Shown here: one piece after another, positions 43,574 through 57,100 of the stretch | Position numbering within the stretch: the stretch's first letter is position 1 | Layout: each line of letters opens with the position of its first letter | Assembly: GCA_014529385.2 (NCBI GenBank) | Contig: CM043957.1 | Location: 66,172,003-66,236,002, forward strand | Reading direction: 5' to 3' | DNA length: 64,000 nucleotides | DNA from: Adiantum capillus-veneris | Taxonomy: Eukaryota > Streptophyta > Polypodiopsida > Polypodiales > Pteridaceae | Made by a program: the position numbers and the translations under genes | Notes under the pieces: model-generated | The model's database searches: none | What the model saw: only the letters and a program-made list of their open reading frames with translations | Told to the model about the DNA's origin: nothing

Positions 43574-44139
43574 ACCAAAAGGCCCAATTACATTGGACAT
43601 TTGAAAAACCTAATTTATTGTTGCATAGACACCTGGTTTCACAATATGTTAAGAAGACCATATTAGGTAAAGTGGGAAAATCCCAATTCCCAGGCTGGAT
43701 AACTTTCAATATATCATGTATAAAATATAGAGATTTTGTCAAAAATTTGAGTTTTCTTAAGGTCTCATTCCACTTTATGCACATACAATACACAATGAAA
43801 ACAACTAAAATATCATGGTTTCAATCAATTGGATTATTAGGAGAGGAGTATATTGCATCCATTATCGTTGTCTATGTTCTACTGTCCTACCTACAACTTA
43901 TCTCAACATGGAGACCTTGGTTTCTAGGTCCACCACTTGTCCAAGTTAATGTAAAAGTGACTCAAGGTTCACAACTTGTGAAAGCAAGGATCCATTGAGG
44001 AATACAATCCACTTGGCTATTTTTCCTTAATTTATTGCATGTGACATTTAAGCAAGGTCCACTTCTAATCTATAACTTCTTAATTTGAGGCATGGGGCAT
44101 ACATAAAATATGTAGCATATGCTCTATTGCCTCATAGGA
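43574..44139. other. Spacer between foldbacks and array
   Basis: No gene is supported. A single array-like motif in the reverse direction (GTCCACCACTTGTCCAAG) lies at 43929-43946. Confidence 0.6.
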
Positions 44140-45620
44140 AGGTTGGTTTCAAGGTGCACTTATCCATGCTAGCCTATCTTGGAGAAATGATGGAGCTTGC
44201 TTCTCTCCTTGTTTCAATGGAGACTAGCTTGGACAAGTGGTGGACCTTTGCTTCTCTCTATGTTTCAATAGAGTTAGCTTGGACAAGTGGTGATCTTGGA
44301 ACAAAACCCCCATGTAAAACATATCATGGGTATTCCAAGTGATTAGAAAGATTACCATTTAAGATATAACCTTATAGGTTGGACAACTAGATCTTGGCTT
44401 GGAGAAATGGTGGACCTTTGATTCTCTCCATGTTTCAATGGAGTCTATCTTGGAGAAATGGTGGAGCTTGCTTCTGTCCATGTTTCAATGGAGCCTAGCT
44501 TGAACAGTTGGTGGACCTTTGCTTCTCTCTATGTTTCAATAGAGTTAGCTTAGACACGTGGTGGATCTTCAAAATAAACCAACTACTATCAATGTTGCCT
44601 AGCTTGGACAAGTGGTGGAGTGTTTCTCTACTCCATGTTTCAATGGATCTTAGCTTGGACAAGTGTTGGACCTTAAAACAAAAACCCCATGTACAACATA
44701 GAATGGATTTTCTAGATTTCAATGGAGTCTAGCTTTAACAAATGGTGGAGCTTGTCTTCATCCATGTTTCAATGAAACTAGCTTGGACAAGTGGTGGACC
44801 TTGTAACAAACCCCCCCATGTACAACATATCATTGGTTTTCTAAGTGATGGGAAGGAATACCATTCAAGATATAAACTTATAGCTTGGATAAGTAGTTGA
44901 CTTTAAAACCAAATTCATCATAATACAATGAAATACAGGTCAGCCAATTCCTAAATCTTGAGACCAAACCTCCCATGCTATTAGAGATAATATATTGGAT
45001 AAGTGGTGGACCTTCTATTATTTTCCCATGCCTAGTTTAGACAACCGGTACACTTCGCAGCTATAAAGGTTGGACGAGTTGTGGAGCCTTGTTTCTATCC
45101 ATGTTTTAATGGATCCTAGCTTGGACAAGTGGTGGACCTTGGAAAAAAGCTTCCATGTACAACATATATGAGGTTTTCCATGTTTTAATGGAACCTATCT
45201 TGGACAAATGGTGAAGCTTGCTTCTCTCCATGTTGATTTTGGAACTACCTTAGACAAGTGGTGGAGCTTTTCTTTTCTACTCTTCATAATACAATGAAGT
45301 ATATGTTGGTTACATGGTGAATCTTAAGGCCAAACCTCCCATTTTACTAGAGATGATAGGTTGGACAAGTGGATCAACCTTCTATCATTTCTCCATGACT
45401 ATATTGGACAATTAGTAGACATAACATCTCTCTATGTTGTCTAGAGATGAGCTTGGACAAGTGATGGACCCTGCTTCTCTCTTCCCTTGGTTTACTAGTT
45501 TGAAGACTCAGTATATATACTTTCTTAGATCTAGCTTGAACAAGTGGTGGACCTTGCATCCACAATCTTAATTCAGTACAAAAAAGTATATGAAAAAATA
45601 ACATAGGAATCTTGGTTTGA
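44140..45620 (+). repeat. Satellite-like array, forward orientation, part 1
   Basis: The core AGCTTGGACAAGTGGTGGA recurs every 51 or so bases, joined by TTGCTTCTCTCTATGTTTCA and AATGGAGCCT-like spacers. Higher-order blocks hold CCCCATGTA.AACATATCATG and TATAACCTTATAGGTTGGA. Copies are diverged at the left and right ends. ORFs made of SLDKWWTF-like repeats arise because 51 is a multiple of three. I do not consider them genes. Confidence 0.9.
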
Positions 45621-46322
45621 AGGTCAAGCAATTAGGTTCCAAATGCACATAATAATATATTTTCCACCCATATTAAAAGAAAGTTAAATATGTTATTACC
45701 AAATTGACAAAGGTAACGTCCAAGAATTATATCTTTCCATCTTGTCAGATCTAAATCTTCATCAAGGCGACATGCATGTATACATCAACTTTCAAGCCAT
45801 TCAAGAATACATGCACTTAGATTCCATAGTTTTGTTTTCAAAGTCTTTTAGGTTCTAAAACTCTTTCACATAAAGTATGTAATGACAAAATTCTTGAAGC
45901 AAACATTTGTGCCCAAGAAAAAGATCCCTCTCACATATTTAAAGTCCATGAATTCTCTGATCCACACTTACAAGTTTTATTTTGACATCAAACATCAATT
46001 CTTTCATAGTTCCAAATAAATGCAACCTCGATATGAATTGACAAAAAATGAATTTCTTTTACTATATGACCCAACATAGGCCCCAATCAAATAAAAAATG
46101 AGTCCCCAAAAATTTGGGTGCACTCTAGCAATACATCAGAGTCCCCTTACAATAGGATGCACTCCAATAGTACATTGAAGTCCCCTTAGAGTAGGGTGCA
46201 CTCCATTCAAGTGTTCATAAAATTGACACACCTTTAAAAAAAAAAAAAAAGACTATATCAAATTATACAAATGTTGAAAGATACACACTAGAATAAAAAA
46301 AGCATCTTATAGCCATATTTAT
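45621..46322. other. 3' flank of the first HAD-like gene
   Basis: AT-rich sequence without array motifs. Two short direct repeats (about 46112-46210) share GTGCACTC.A and ACAT..GAGTCCCCTTA, and an A-run lies at 46235-46249. Probably the 3' UTR and intergenic region of the minus-strand gene. Confidence 0.6.
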
Positions 46323-47098
46323 TCAATGCTTTCGTGTTGACAAGTACACACCAAGGACATAATTTGTCTCAGAATCACTATACTGATTTACAATTGTGTT
46401 GTATGTATAGACTCTCTTATCTCTTGCATACAACCATCCTACCAACCATGGAATTATGGTTCTCTGCAAGAAGTTTTGAAGTTGCTCGGAAGTTTGCCTC
46501 CACATCTTTGGAAATATAAGATATGTCCCTGGCATGTTCCACATCACCCTATATGGAGTGTCATAAAAAATTAAGGTATTGTTTGCATCCAAATCCTCAA
46601 ATATCTTCCAAATATCACTCAGATTTTTGTGATAAACCCTTGTAAATCCTAACATGATATTTGGATTTTGGCAATTTTTGTTACTCATAAACACCTTGAA
46701 CTTGGTATACTGCTCAGGAAAACATTTTTGTGTGATGCGTTGCACCCTTGTTAAGTTATAGCAACTCCATATCCATAGCTCAAAGTATTCAGCACAAAAA
46801 TCCAAAAAACTTTGTGCGTCTGGTCGCACCACATGATAAACTTCATCTTTGTCCTCCACAAGTCGCATGTGTTGAGCCCAAGATGGCATAGAATCTCCAT
46901 GTTTCATTTCAACTGTCTTGAGAAGTAACCCCTCTAGATCCAAGATAAGTACTCTTTTGATGTCCTTGAAAGCAAGTGGTAGGTGATAAGGAGGTGATTC
47001 ATTCCTTGGACAAGGTCTTGGAGGAGGTTGGATGGGTAATTCAATAGTTTTCTTCAATTTATGCCAGCATATAGCCAATCCATTTTTCTGTAATGGTT
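46323..47098 (-). CDS. HAD/FCP1-like protein, terminal exon, altered catalytic motif
   Basis: The minus-strand exon starts after a clear acceptor (CTTTAATTTCAG, exon from 47098) and is open to a stop at 46323. The previous exon must end one base into a codon and was not found, so the N-terminus is unknown. KRVLILDLEGLLLK matches the first motif of NLI-interacting/FCP1-type phosphatases (DxDx(T/V)), but the second Asp is Glu. ELWIWSCYN follows in the place of motif II, and LIFYDTPYRV in the place of the DDSP motif, where the first Asp is Tyr. Active family members remove phosphate from RNA polymerase II tails or other phosphoproteins. The changes suggest a pseudoenzyme or a binding role. The exon sits in a gap between array blocks and has no internal stop. 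Confidence 0.75.
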
Positions 47099-47449
47099 CT
47101 GAAATTAAAGAACAAGAACACTTAATGCAAACACAACAATAGACATGAGTTTTACATTGTCTACCCTAAGGTTTTATTAGATACCAAAATCCATCTATGA
47201 TCTACTCATTAATAGAAAGAAAGTCAAATTAAAATCCTGACTCTTTTTTATGCTACACTCTCTCTTAGTCTCAATACCATGGAGTTCAACTAGACTTAAG
47301 TCAACTAATAACTACTACTTGTTGTTAAAGGTATGCTTGAAGTGTATAAGGCTTAACCAATGCTCTAGTGTAGAATGGGTATTTAGGTCTCAAGGTCTAC
47401 CACTTATCCAAGCAAAGATCCATTTAGATATGGAAACCCAATTTTTCTT
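47099..47449. other. Upstream flank of the first HAD-like gene
   Basis: No gene recognised. A few array-like words in reverse direction (GGTCTACCACTTATCCAAGC) appear near 47392-47411. An upstream exon of the HAD-like gene could lie here or within the array. Confidence 0.5.
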
Positions 47450-50400
47450 AATATAATGATATAGAGTGGACAAGTGGTGAATCCTGAGACCAAGCCACTC
47501 ATGCTACTAGGGATAATAGGTTGGACAAGTGGTGGACCTTGAATGTAAACCCCCCATGTACAAAGTATCAGGGGTTTTGGGTATTTCAATGGACTCTAGC
47601 ATCTTGGAAACATGGTGGAGCTTACTTCTCTCCATGTTTCAATGGAGTCTATCTTGGATAAATGGTGGAGCATCATTCTCTCCATGTTTCAATGGAGCCT
47701 AGCTTGGACAAGTGGTGCACGTTTGTTTCTCTCTATGTTTGAACAGATTTAGCTTGGACAAGTGGTGGACCTTGGAACAAAATCCCCATGTAAAACATAT
47801 CATGGACATTACAAGTGGTGAGAAAAAATACCATTCAATATATAACCTTATAGGTTGGAAAAGTGGTGGACCTTAACACCCAATTATTATTAATATAATG
47901 ACATAGAGTGGACAAGTGGTGAATCTTGCGACCAAACCTACTAGGAAAAGTACGTTGGACAAGTGGTGGACCTTGAATGCAAACCCCCCATGTACAAAAT
48001 ATTACTCATGCTACTAGGAATAATTTGGTATTAAGGTCCATGTTTCAATGGAGCCTAGCTTGGAAAAGTGGTGGACCTTTGTTTCTCTCTATGTTTCAAT
48101 AGAATTTGCTTGGACAAGTGGTGAACCTTGGAACAAAACCCCCATGTAAAGCATGTCATGGGCATTACAAGTGGTGAGAAAAAATACCATTCAAGGTATA
48201 ACCTTATAGGCTGGACAAGTGGTGGACCTTAGCACCCAATTCCTCTTATTATAATGACATATAGTGGAAAAGTGGTGAATTGTGAGACCAAACCTACTAG
48301 GGATAATAGGTTGGAGAAATGGTTGACCTTGAATGTAAATCACCCATGTACAAAATATCATGGGTTTTGCGTATTTCAATGGAGCCTAGCATCTTGGAGA
48401 CATGGTGGAACTTACTTCTCTCCATGTTTTAATGGAGCCTATCTAGGAGAAATGGTGGAGGTTCCTTCTCTCCATGTTTCAATGGAGCCTAGCTTGGACA
48501 AGTCGTGGACCTTTGTTTCTCTCTATGTTTGAATATGGTTAGCTTGGACAAGTGGTGGATCTTGGAATGAAACTCCCATGTAAAACATATCATGGGCATT
48601 TCAAGTGGCGAGAAAGGATACCATTTAAGATATAACCTTATAGGTTGGACAAGTGGTGGACCTTAACACAATATAATGACATAGAGTGTACAAGTGGTGA
48701 ATCTTGAAACCAAACCACTCATGCTACTAGGGATAATAGGTTAAACAAGTGGTGGGCCTTGAAATAAAACCCCCTAGAGTGTTTCAATGGAGCCTAGCTT
48801 GGAAACATGGTAAAGCTTGCTTCTCTCCATGTTTCAATGCAGCCTATCTTGGATAAATGGTGCAGCATCATTCTCTCCATGTTTCAATGGAGCCTAGCTT
48901 GGACAAGTGGTGGACCTTTGTTTCTCTCTATGTTTGAATAGAGTTATCTTGGAAAAGTGGTGGACCTTGGAACAAAAACCCCATGTAAAACATATCATGG
49001 GCATTACAAGTGGTGAGAAAAAATACCATTCAATATATAACCTTATAGGTTGGACAAGTGGTGGACCTTAACACCCAATTATTCTTAATATAATGACATA
49101 GAGTGGATAAGTGGTGAAATTGGGACCAAACCTACTAGGGAAATAGGTTGGACAAGTGGTGGACCTTGAATGTAAACGCCCCATGTACAAAATATCACTC
49201 ATGCTACTAGAAATAATTTGGTATTAAGGTCCATGTTTCAATGCAGCCTAGCTTGGAAAAGTGGTGGACCTTTGTTTCTCTCTATGTTTCAATAGATTTA
49301 TCTTGGACAAGTGGTGTACCTTGGAACAAAACCCCCATGTAAATCATGTCATGGGCATTACAAGTGGTGAGAAAAAATACCATTCAAGCTATAACATTAT
49401 AGGTTGGACAAGTGGTGGACCTTAACACCTAATTCCTCTTAATATAATGACATAGAGTGGACAAGTGGTGAATCATGAGACCAAACCTACTAGGGATAAT
49501 AGGTTGGACAAGTGGTGAACCTTGAATGTAAACCCCCCATGTACAAAAAATTATGGGTATTGGGTATTTCAATGGAGCCTAGCAACTTGGAGACATGGTG
49601 GAGCTTATTTCTCTCCATGTTTCAATGGAGCCTATCTAGGAGAAACAGTGGAGGTTCCTTCTCTCCATGTTTCAATGAGCCTAGCTTGGACAAGTGGTGG
49701 ACCTTTCTTTCTCTATATGTTTTAATAGAGTTAGCTTGGACAAGTGGTGGACCTTGGAATGAAACCCCCATGTAAAACATATCATGGGCATTTCAAGTGG
49801 TGAGAAAGGATACTATTTAAAATATAACCTTATAGGCTGGACAAGTGGTGGACCTTAACACATATTTCTTCTTAATATAATGACATAGAGTGTACAAGTG
49901 GTGAATCTTGAGACCAAACCACTCTTGCTACTAGGGATAATAGGTTGGACAAGTGGTGGACCTTGAATGTAAACCCCTCATGTACAAAATTATGGGTTTA
50001 GGGTATTTCAATGGAGCCTAGCTTGGAGACATGGTGGAGATTGCTTCTCTCAATGTTTCAATGGAACCTATCTTGGAGAAATGGTGGATCATCCTTCTCT
50101 CCATGTTTCAATGGAGCCTATCTTGGACAAGTGGTGGACCTTTGCTTCTCTCTATGTTTTAATGGAGTTAGCTTGGACAAGTGGTGGGTCTTGGAACAAA
50201 ACCCCTTTGTAAAACATAGCATGGACATTACAAGTGATGAGGAAAAATATCATTCAAGATATAACCTTATAGGTTGGAAAAGTGGTGATGGACCTTGACA
50301 AGTGGTGAAGGATACCATTTAAGATATACCCTTATAGGTTGGACAAGTGGTGGACCTTAACACCCAGTTATTCTTAATATAATGACATAGAGTGGATAAG

Positions 50401-51300
50401 TGGTGAATCTTAAGACCAAATCACTCATGCTACTAGGTATAATACGTTAGAGAAGTGGTAGACCTTGAATGTAAACACCCCATGTACAAAATATCATGGT
50501 TTTAGGGTGTTTCAATGGAGCCTAGAATCTCGGAGACATGGTAGATCTTGATTCTTTCCATGTTTGAATGGCACCTATCTTGGAAAAATGATGGAGGTTA
50601 CTTCTCTCCATACTTCAACGGAGCCTAGCTTTGACAAGTGGTGAACCTTTGCTTCTCTCTATGTTTGAATAGAGTTAGCTTGGACAAGTGGTGGACCTTT
50701 GCTTCTCTCTATGTTTGAATAGAGTTAGCTTGGACAAGTGGTGGACCTTGGAATGAAACCCCCGTGTAAAACATATCATGGGCATTTCAAGTGGTGAGAA
50801 AGGATACCATTTAAGATATAACCTTATAGGTTGGACAAGTGGTGGACCTTAATACATAGTTCTTCTTAATATAATGACATAGAGTGTACAAGTGGTGTAT
50901 CTTGAGACCAAACCACTCGTGCTACTAGGGATCCTAGCTTGGACAAGTGGTGGACCTTGGAAAAAAGTCCCCCTGTACAACATAGCTGAGTTTTTTCATG
51001 TTTTAATGGAAGAGAGATTCGACAAATGGTGGAGCTTGCTTATCTCCATGTGGATTTTAGAACTAGCTTGGACAAGTGGTGGAGCTTTGCTTTTTTACTC
51101 TTCATAATACAATGATGTATAGGTTGGTTACATGGTGAATCTTAAGGCCAAACCTCCCATCTTACTAGAGATGATAGGTTGGACAAGTGGTCAACCTTCT
51201 ATCATTTCTCCATGCCTATAATTAGACAATTAGTAGAACTAGCATCTTTCTATGTTGTCTAGAGCTGAGCTTGGACAAGTAGTGGACCTTGCTACTCTCT
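47450..51300 (+). repeat. Satellite-like array, forward orientation, part 2
   Basis: Higher-order blocks of about 390-450 bp recur. In order they hold TTGGACAAGTGGTGGACCTT, GAATGTAAACCCCCCATGTA, TTTCAATGGAGCCTAGC, CTTGGAGACATGGTGGAG, CTATCTTGGAGAAATGGTGG, GTTAGCTTGGACAAGTGGTGG, CATATCATGGGCATTACAAG, CCTTATAGGTTGG and AATATAATGACATAGAGTGG. At least seven blocks are present, more alike in the middle than at the ends. Confidence 0.93.
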
Positions 51301-52078
51301 TCCCTTGGATTATTAGTTTGAAGACTCATTATATATACTTGCTTAGATCTATATAATTACTCATTAGTTAGGTTACAAGTGGGTATGTAATTTGTTAGCC
51401 TCAAGGGACTTTGAATATTGAATAGTAAGAAAGTCAAGTGCTGGTTTGAAGATCTTTTGCTTATCTAAACTAGACTCTAACTCAATAATAAGTTTCATAA
51501 GTTCCACGAATTGTCCTATCTAGGCTCCAAAAGAGTCTTAATTGGTTTGTGCTAGATTCTAACTTCCTTGATGGGGTAGAATCCTAGAAAAATGAGGCAC
51601 TATAAGTTTTACCTTAGCTCAAATGGATTTTTCACTTAAACTCGACTGCAATTTGGCTATCTAGTCTTTGTCTCGATGGAGTTTAACACTAGATACATAG
51701 TAGTGATATTTAAGCTTCATGTCTCTTCACTTGATCGAGATATGAGACCATACTTTCAAGGTCACCACTTGTCTTACCTAAAGACCAATGTGAGACATGG
51801 GAGCAAGAAAGCCATCCGATATTGTTTTAAGGACTATTACATAGGCAATCAATAACTTAAGTAAAGCAAAAAGACTTGGATCTTTCACAATTAATAACTT
51901 AAGTAAAGCCAAAAAGACTTGGATCTTTGACAGTTTTTTTCAAACTAAAAAAGCACAATCTCATGCTAACAAAACTATAAATCACAATTGAAAGGTTTGA
52001 ACAAGAAAAAGATCAACAATCTTAATAAGAAGGATACTTTTCATTTCATTTGATGATTACAAACTAAAATAAAGTCTC
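51301..52078. other. Array edge and 3' flank of the second HAD-like gene
   Basis: Array motifs fade out near 51300. A short direct repeat (GCAAAAAGACTTGGATCTTT against GCCAAAAAGACTTGGATC) lies at 51867-51922. No gene recognised. Confidence 0.6.
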
Positions 52079-53479
52079 TCAAGAAATTGATAAACAAAAA
52101 ATGTAGGTGACTGCTTCATTATTTTGAGCAAAAATATCAAAATCTCTATTGATTGAGCTCCATCTAGTAGTATCCTTTGTAAGATCCTGCAAGAAGGAAT
52201 AAAAAGAAAGATTTGTTAGATACCATGCACATGAGTGTTCAAGCATGTGTATCAAGAATATATGACATGTCACTAGTACCTTAGGGTTGCTTTCTATCCA
52301 GCCTTAGAAGATTGTTCTCAGCTTTCACCTTATTTATATAAGCCTTTGCTGTGGTTGCCTTCAAAACTCCTTTTGTGTTACAACCCAATTGCCTAGCTAA
52401 AGTGGTCAATTGTGACGCCTTCATGCTTTCAATGGGTGTACGCTCCTTTGCCAAGATCTCTTGTATTTGGGCTCTTCTCATTTCATTGCGGTGGCTTGTG
52501 TCACTTGCATCTTCAATGATAGTTTCATCTCTGTCACCTTTTGCAGGTGGTATTCTTCTTGTAAAGAACACCTTAGCTGACCAAACATCATTTTTCTGCT
52601 TCCAATACTCCATGATTTGTTTGTATTCACTATCATTTGTCACTATAGGTTGTCCATAACGATTAGAAGCAATTAAATCACGCACATCCCTTCTCTCATC
52701 AAGCTGAATCAAGTATGGCAGTAGCTCCTCCAAGAGCATATTGTCAACCATCTTCTCAGCATCAAATTGTGGTGGAAAAATGCAATTGTTTGCTGGTGAA
52801 ATACATCCCTTGTAAGGAGAGTCATCAATAAGCACTGTTCTTTGTGGATCACATTCAAACCCCATGGCAATTTTGGCTAGAGGCTTGAACATTGCCTCAA
52901 CGTTTGGATTGTCGGGTCTAAACAATTTTTGAGTTTGAGCGGTGTAGCAAACATCTTGCGACCAAATTGCAAAGAAAGGCAATGTATCCTCAGCTAAGTT
53001 GTTTAGTGCTGCAAGGATTTGATACACATTATTCCTAGTAGCTGTCGACCAAATTGCAACATTAAACCTTTGTAAAATAGTCTTCAAGAATTGGATGCAA
53101 CCTGGCCTGAGTATAATATATCTTTTTGAATCCATTTGCACTGAGTTGTGGTGTGAGGATGGTTGAGGGGAACGTTTCAACAATAGACCATTTAAATCCA
53201 ATATAATTGTAAGCATGGATTTCTCAACATCTACGCTACATGACGTAGTACCAATTGGCAATAGCTCGTGAGTGGACTTTTCAGTCTCTTTTGATGTATG
53301 TTGCATTTTTGAAGCATCGATTTCTTGGTTCTCATTATTGGAAGCTTGCTCAAGTTGCACAACACTAGACTCTAGTATAGAAATATCATCCATCTTGGGC
53401 ACTTTAGAAACCATAGAATCTATGGATTCTATAGTTGTTGACTGAACCATAGGAGCATTATCCATCCCAGTTTGTGAAT
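52079..53479 (-). CDS. HAD/FCP1-like protein with SAP-like C-terminus, altered catalytic motif
   Basis: The main minus-strand exon begins after the acceptor TTTTCTTAG at 53480-53481. The first ATG inside is at 53463-53465, giving 394 residues to a stop at 52281-52283. An upstream coding exon in phase is also possible. TIILDLNGLLLK (residues about 87-98 from that ATG) is the HAD first motif with the second Asp as Asn. VAIWSTAT is motif II, and RTVLIDDSPYKG (210-221) the acidic last motif, which is intact. The tail MKASQLTTLARQLG...KAYINKV looks like a SAP-type DNA-binding helix pair. After the stop, a donor (CTAAGGTAC) and an acceptor (CTTGCAG near 52190) suggest a spliced 3' UTR ending past 52079. 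Catalysis is doubtful without the second Asp, which is the general acid in this family. Confidence 0.78.
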
Positions 53480-54121
53480 CTAAGAAAACACACACACAAA
53501 TGGTATCTCAAAACCACTAGAATTTTATTCACCATATTTATATGTAGAACTCCTAGTAAGAAATTTATTTAAGGTAAAGTCGTTGTTAGAATCCTTGCAA
53601 CCATTTTCAGCATTCGTACACCAAACACCACTTGTCTAAAATACAATCTACTAACTCAACATTTTCCATCCTACACTTTATTAAAGATGAGTACTTAAAG
53701 TGAAAACTAAAAGCCACCCTTGTTGAGGAAACATGGATACAAGGTCCACCAAATGTCCAACCTAGACTACAAGAAAATAATTAGAGATTTGGCTTAGATT
53801 TGGATTCAAAGGCCACCACTTATTCAAGTAAGATAACTCCACTTGTTTAAGACAGTAATGTTTGAAGCCCCACCACTTGTCCAACCTAGACATTGATTAA
53901 ATTTTGGTAAGATTTATCACAAATCTAGAGTAGAATCAAGATTCTATGGCCAAGGTAGTCAAATATGTTAGACAACACACAAAGCATAAGAGCACTCTAG
54001 ATTCTCGTTGAGCATAAACTAAACAATAATCAAATGTTATATTCACTTGAGATTTCATCCATGAAAAATGAAAATGATGCATGTACTTGAGATTTCCATC
54101 CATGTACAATACTTTACAATG
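53480..54121. repeat. Sparse array copies in reverse orientation
   Basis: Diverged motifs such as CACCACTTGTCTAAAAT, CCACCACTTATTCAAG and CACCACTTGTCCAACCTAG appear from 53626 to 53895, now in the opposite direction to those left of 51.3 kb. The 3' UTR of the SET gene probably lies at the right edge. Confidence 0.75.
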
Positions 54122-57100
54122 TCAAGTAAAGTTATAGTCAGCAAACAACTCTTCTCCTGCTTCAACTTGACAAATAGTCTCAATGCATACATGGCCATAT
54201 TCTTCTGACTTGATGTGTGAAGAGGTGCATTTATGCCAAGGTGGCAAATTTGGATCAAATGTATAGCGTACGTTGGGACAGACATTTGTACTGTGAGAAC
54301 TATTTATATAGCCCGACACGTTTCCTTCTTCTACACAACCAATAATGTATGATTGATCTTCCTCTTCTTCTATGTTTGGATCCTCTAGAAGAGAATATTT
54401 ATAAGCTCTTGGAAATATTTTGCATATCTTTTTCCAGTCTTGAAATCTATACTTATGCCCTCCATAGTTTAGAATAGTCAAACCACTTTCCAGGGTAGTA
54501 TGCACAAATAGCCCATAACCAGCTCCTTCAATACATGAAAGTCGCACTTCAAAATCCACACCGTTAATATGGAAAATTACATCTTTGGGAATAGGAAAAG
54601 TTGGTGTCCCAAAAGGATCTTCATGCCAATCATAGTGTGAAATACATCTAGTTTTTATATCACTTAACTCCTTTGTGTCTGCAAAAAGAAGAAAATATTA
54701 TGCATAAAATAATGACAATATCAAAGAAAGATATCATTATTTTATAGTCCAATAGGTCCATTGTATGGAAGACTTAGAGTGCCTCTTACATGGTGCCTCC
54801 AAGGTTTCCAAAAAATAAAATCATTGGAAAAAAAAGGCCACTGTGTCTCCAATCTATTGCCCATTTGAAGCATAGAGAGAACCAAGGTCCACCACTTGTC
54901 CAAGCTAGACATGGAGCATTGACACAAGATCCAACACTTATCCAAGAACCCTATAGTATATGTGGTAACATGGGATGCATTGATGCAACAAAAGTAGTCT
55001 AGCCTCCTCATCCATCTCTTTTTTCTTGTAGCCTAGAGGGATTAGTTTCAAGGTCTATCACTAGTCAAAAACTACACATAGAACATTGATACAAGGTTCC
55101 ACCACATGTGAAACCTATCATCTCTAGTAGCATGGATGGTTTGATATCAAGGTTCATCGCGTGTCCTACCTATACTCTATTGTAGCATATAGATTCTGGT
55201 TTGGTGGTACTACACTTGTCCAAACTTGGCTTGTTGTTGATATCTGGAGGTAATCAAGGGTCCTCCACTTGTCCAAGTTAGGCATATAAAACAATTGCAA
55301 GGTCCACCATGTGTACAACATATGATTGATTATAGCATGCATGGTCTTATTTCATGGGCAACCATCTTCTCTCCAACATGTGTCCAACCTCGGCTCCATT
55401 GAAGCATGGAGAGAAGCAAGGTCCACCACTTATCAAAGCTATTATTTTCTCCCAGTGCTTTCAAAACCCATAATACGTTGTACATGGGGGGGGGGGGGAT
55501 TCTTGTTTCAAGGTCCACCCCTTGGCTAAGATTGGATCCATTGAAACATAAAGAGAAGCAAGCTCTACCATTTGTCCAAGCTAGGAGCCATTGAAACATG
55601 AAAACCCCATAATATGTTGTATACGGGGGGTGTTTTTCAAGGTCTACCACTTGTCTAAGCTATGGTCCATTGGAACATGGAGAGAAGCAAAGCTCCACCA
55701 CTTTTCTAAGCTAGGATCCATTGAAACATGGAGAGAAGCAAGCTCCATTGTTTGTCTAAGCTAGGCTCCATTGGAACATGGAGAAAACAAGCTCCACCAC
55801 TTGCCTATTATTGCATAGAGATTCTGGTTTGAAGGTCCACCACTTGTCCAACCTTGCCTTCATGTATGGAGATAATCAAGAGTGCAATGCTTCTCTAAGC
55901 TAGGGACATAAAAGAGTTTCAAGGTCCACTACATATACGATCTATGATGGGTTGTAGCATGGGAGGTTTCATTTTAAGGTTGACCACTTCTCCAGCTCCG
56001 CTTGTCCAACCTCAGATCCATTGAAGAATGGAGAATAAAGGTGTACCAACTCTCCAAAATAGGCAAGACAATCTCTATAAAACCCATGAATTGTTAATAT
56101 ATGCTATGCTGTGGAGTTTTGTTTGAAGTTCCACTCCTTATCCAAGCTACAATCCATTGAAGCATGGAACTAAGTAAGATATATCTCTAGTCCAAGATAG
56201 GATCCATTGAAACATAGAGAGAATCAAGGTCCACCACTTGTCCAAGCTATGCATGGGTAATTGATATAAGGACCACTACGTTTTCACCTATACTATGCTC
56301 TATCATGGATGGTTTCATATCCCACCAATTTTCCAACCTATTTAGTAGGTTGTATTATGGGGGTTTGGTTTCAAGGTACTTCACTTGTCTAAGGTGGGTT
56401 CCATTGAACCATGGAGAGAAACAATGTCTACCACTTGTCCGAAATATGCTCCTTTAAAACATAAAAACAAGGTCCACCACTTGTCCAAGCTAAAGTTTCT
56501 CTCCATTGAAGCATGGAGAGAAACAAGGTCTACCACCTGTCCAAAATATGCTCCATTGAAACATAAAAGCAAGGTCCACCACTTGTCCAAGCTAATATAA
56601 CAAATGGGTGTTGGTTACAAGGTGTACCACACTTGTCTAAACTAGTCTTCATGCAAGGTCTACCACATGTCCAAGCTATATGAGCTTGTTTTGAAGGTCT
56701 ACCACACCTCTTGAAATTAGGATCCATGTAAGGTCCACCTTTTGTCAAGCTATGCATTTAATGAGTACTAAAACTAAGTAAATTGCAGTACTTAAATACC
56801 TTTCCAAGCTCATTAAGATTTTGGTCTCTAAGGCCGGCCACCACCACATGTCTAATCTATGCTCTAATTGATTACTTATGCTAGTTCTCAAAGTCCAAAC
56901 ATAAGCTCCCTTCTAGCAAGGTTAGTTTAAATTTAGGCTCCAGCACCTGTCTAAGCTAGGTTCAATTTATGAAGCATCACCATTTAACCATGCTACGATC
57001 TAATGTATCATATCAAGGGGGTATTGATAAAAGGTCCAAAACTTATTGAGTTCAAGCTCTTAAGTAATTAAGTCTTTGTGAGTATTAAATGTTATAGTTT

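Noticed and set aside
44085-51107. Series of 60-95-codon ORFs with DKWW and LYVSIE words
   Set aside because: They are translations of a 51-bp satellite whose period is a multiple of three, on the array strand, with no start context or known domain.
52281-54559. A single gene running from the SET exon into the HAD-like exon
   Set aside because: The SET frame ends in a stop right after the domain, and no usable donor was found before it, so two genes are more likely.
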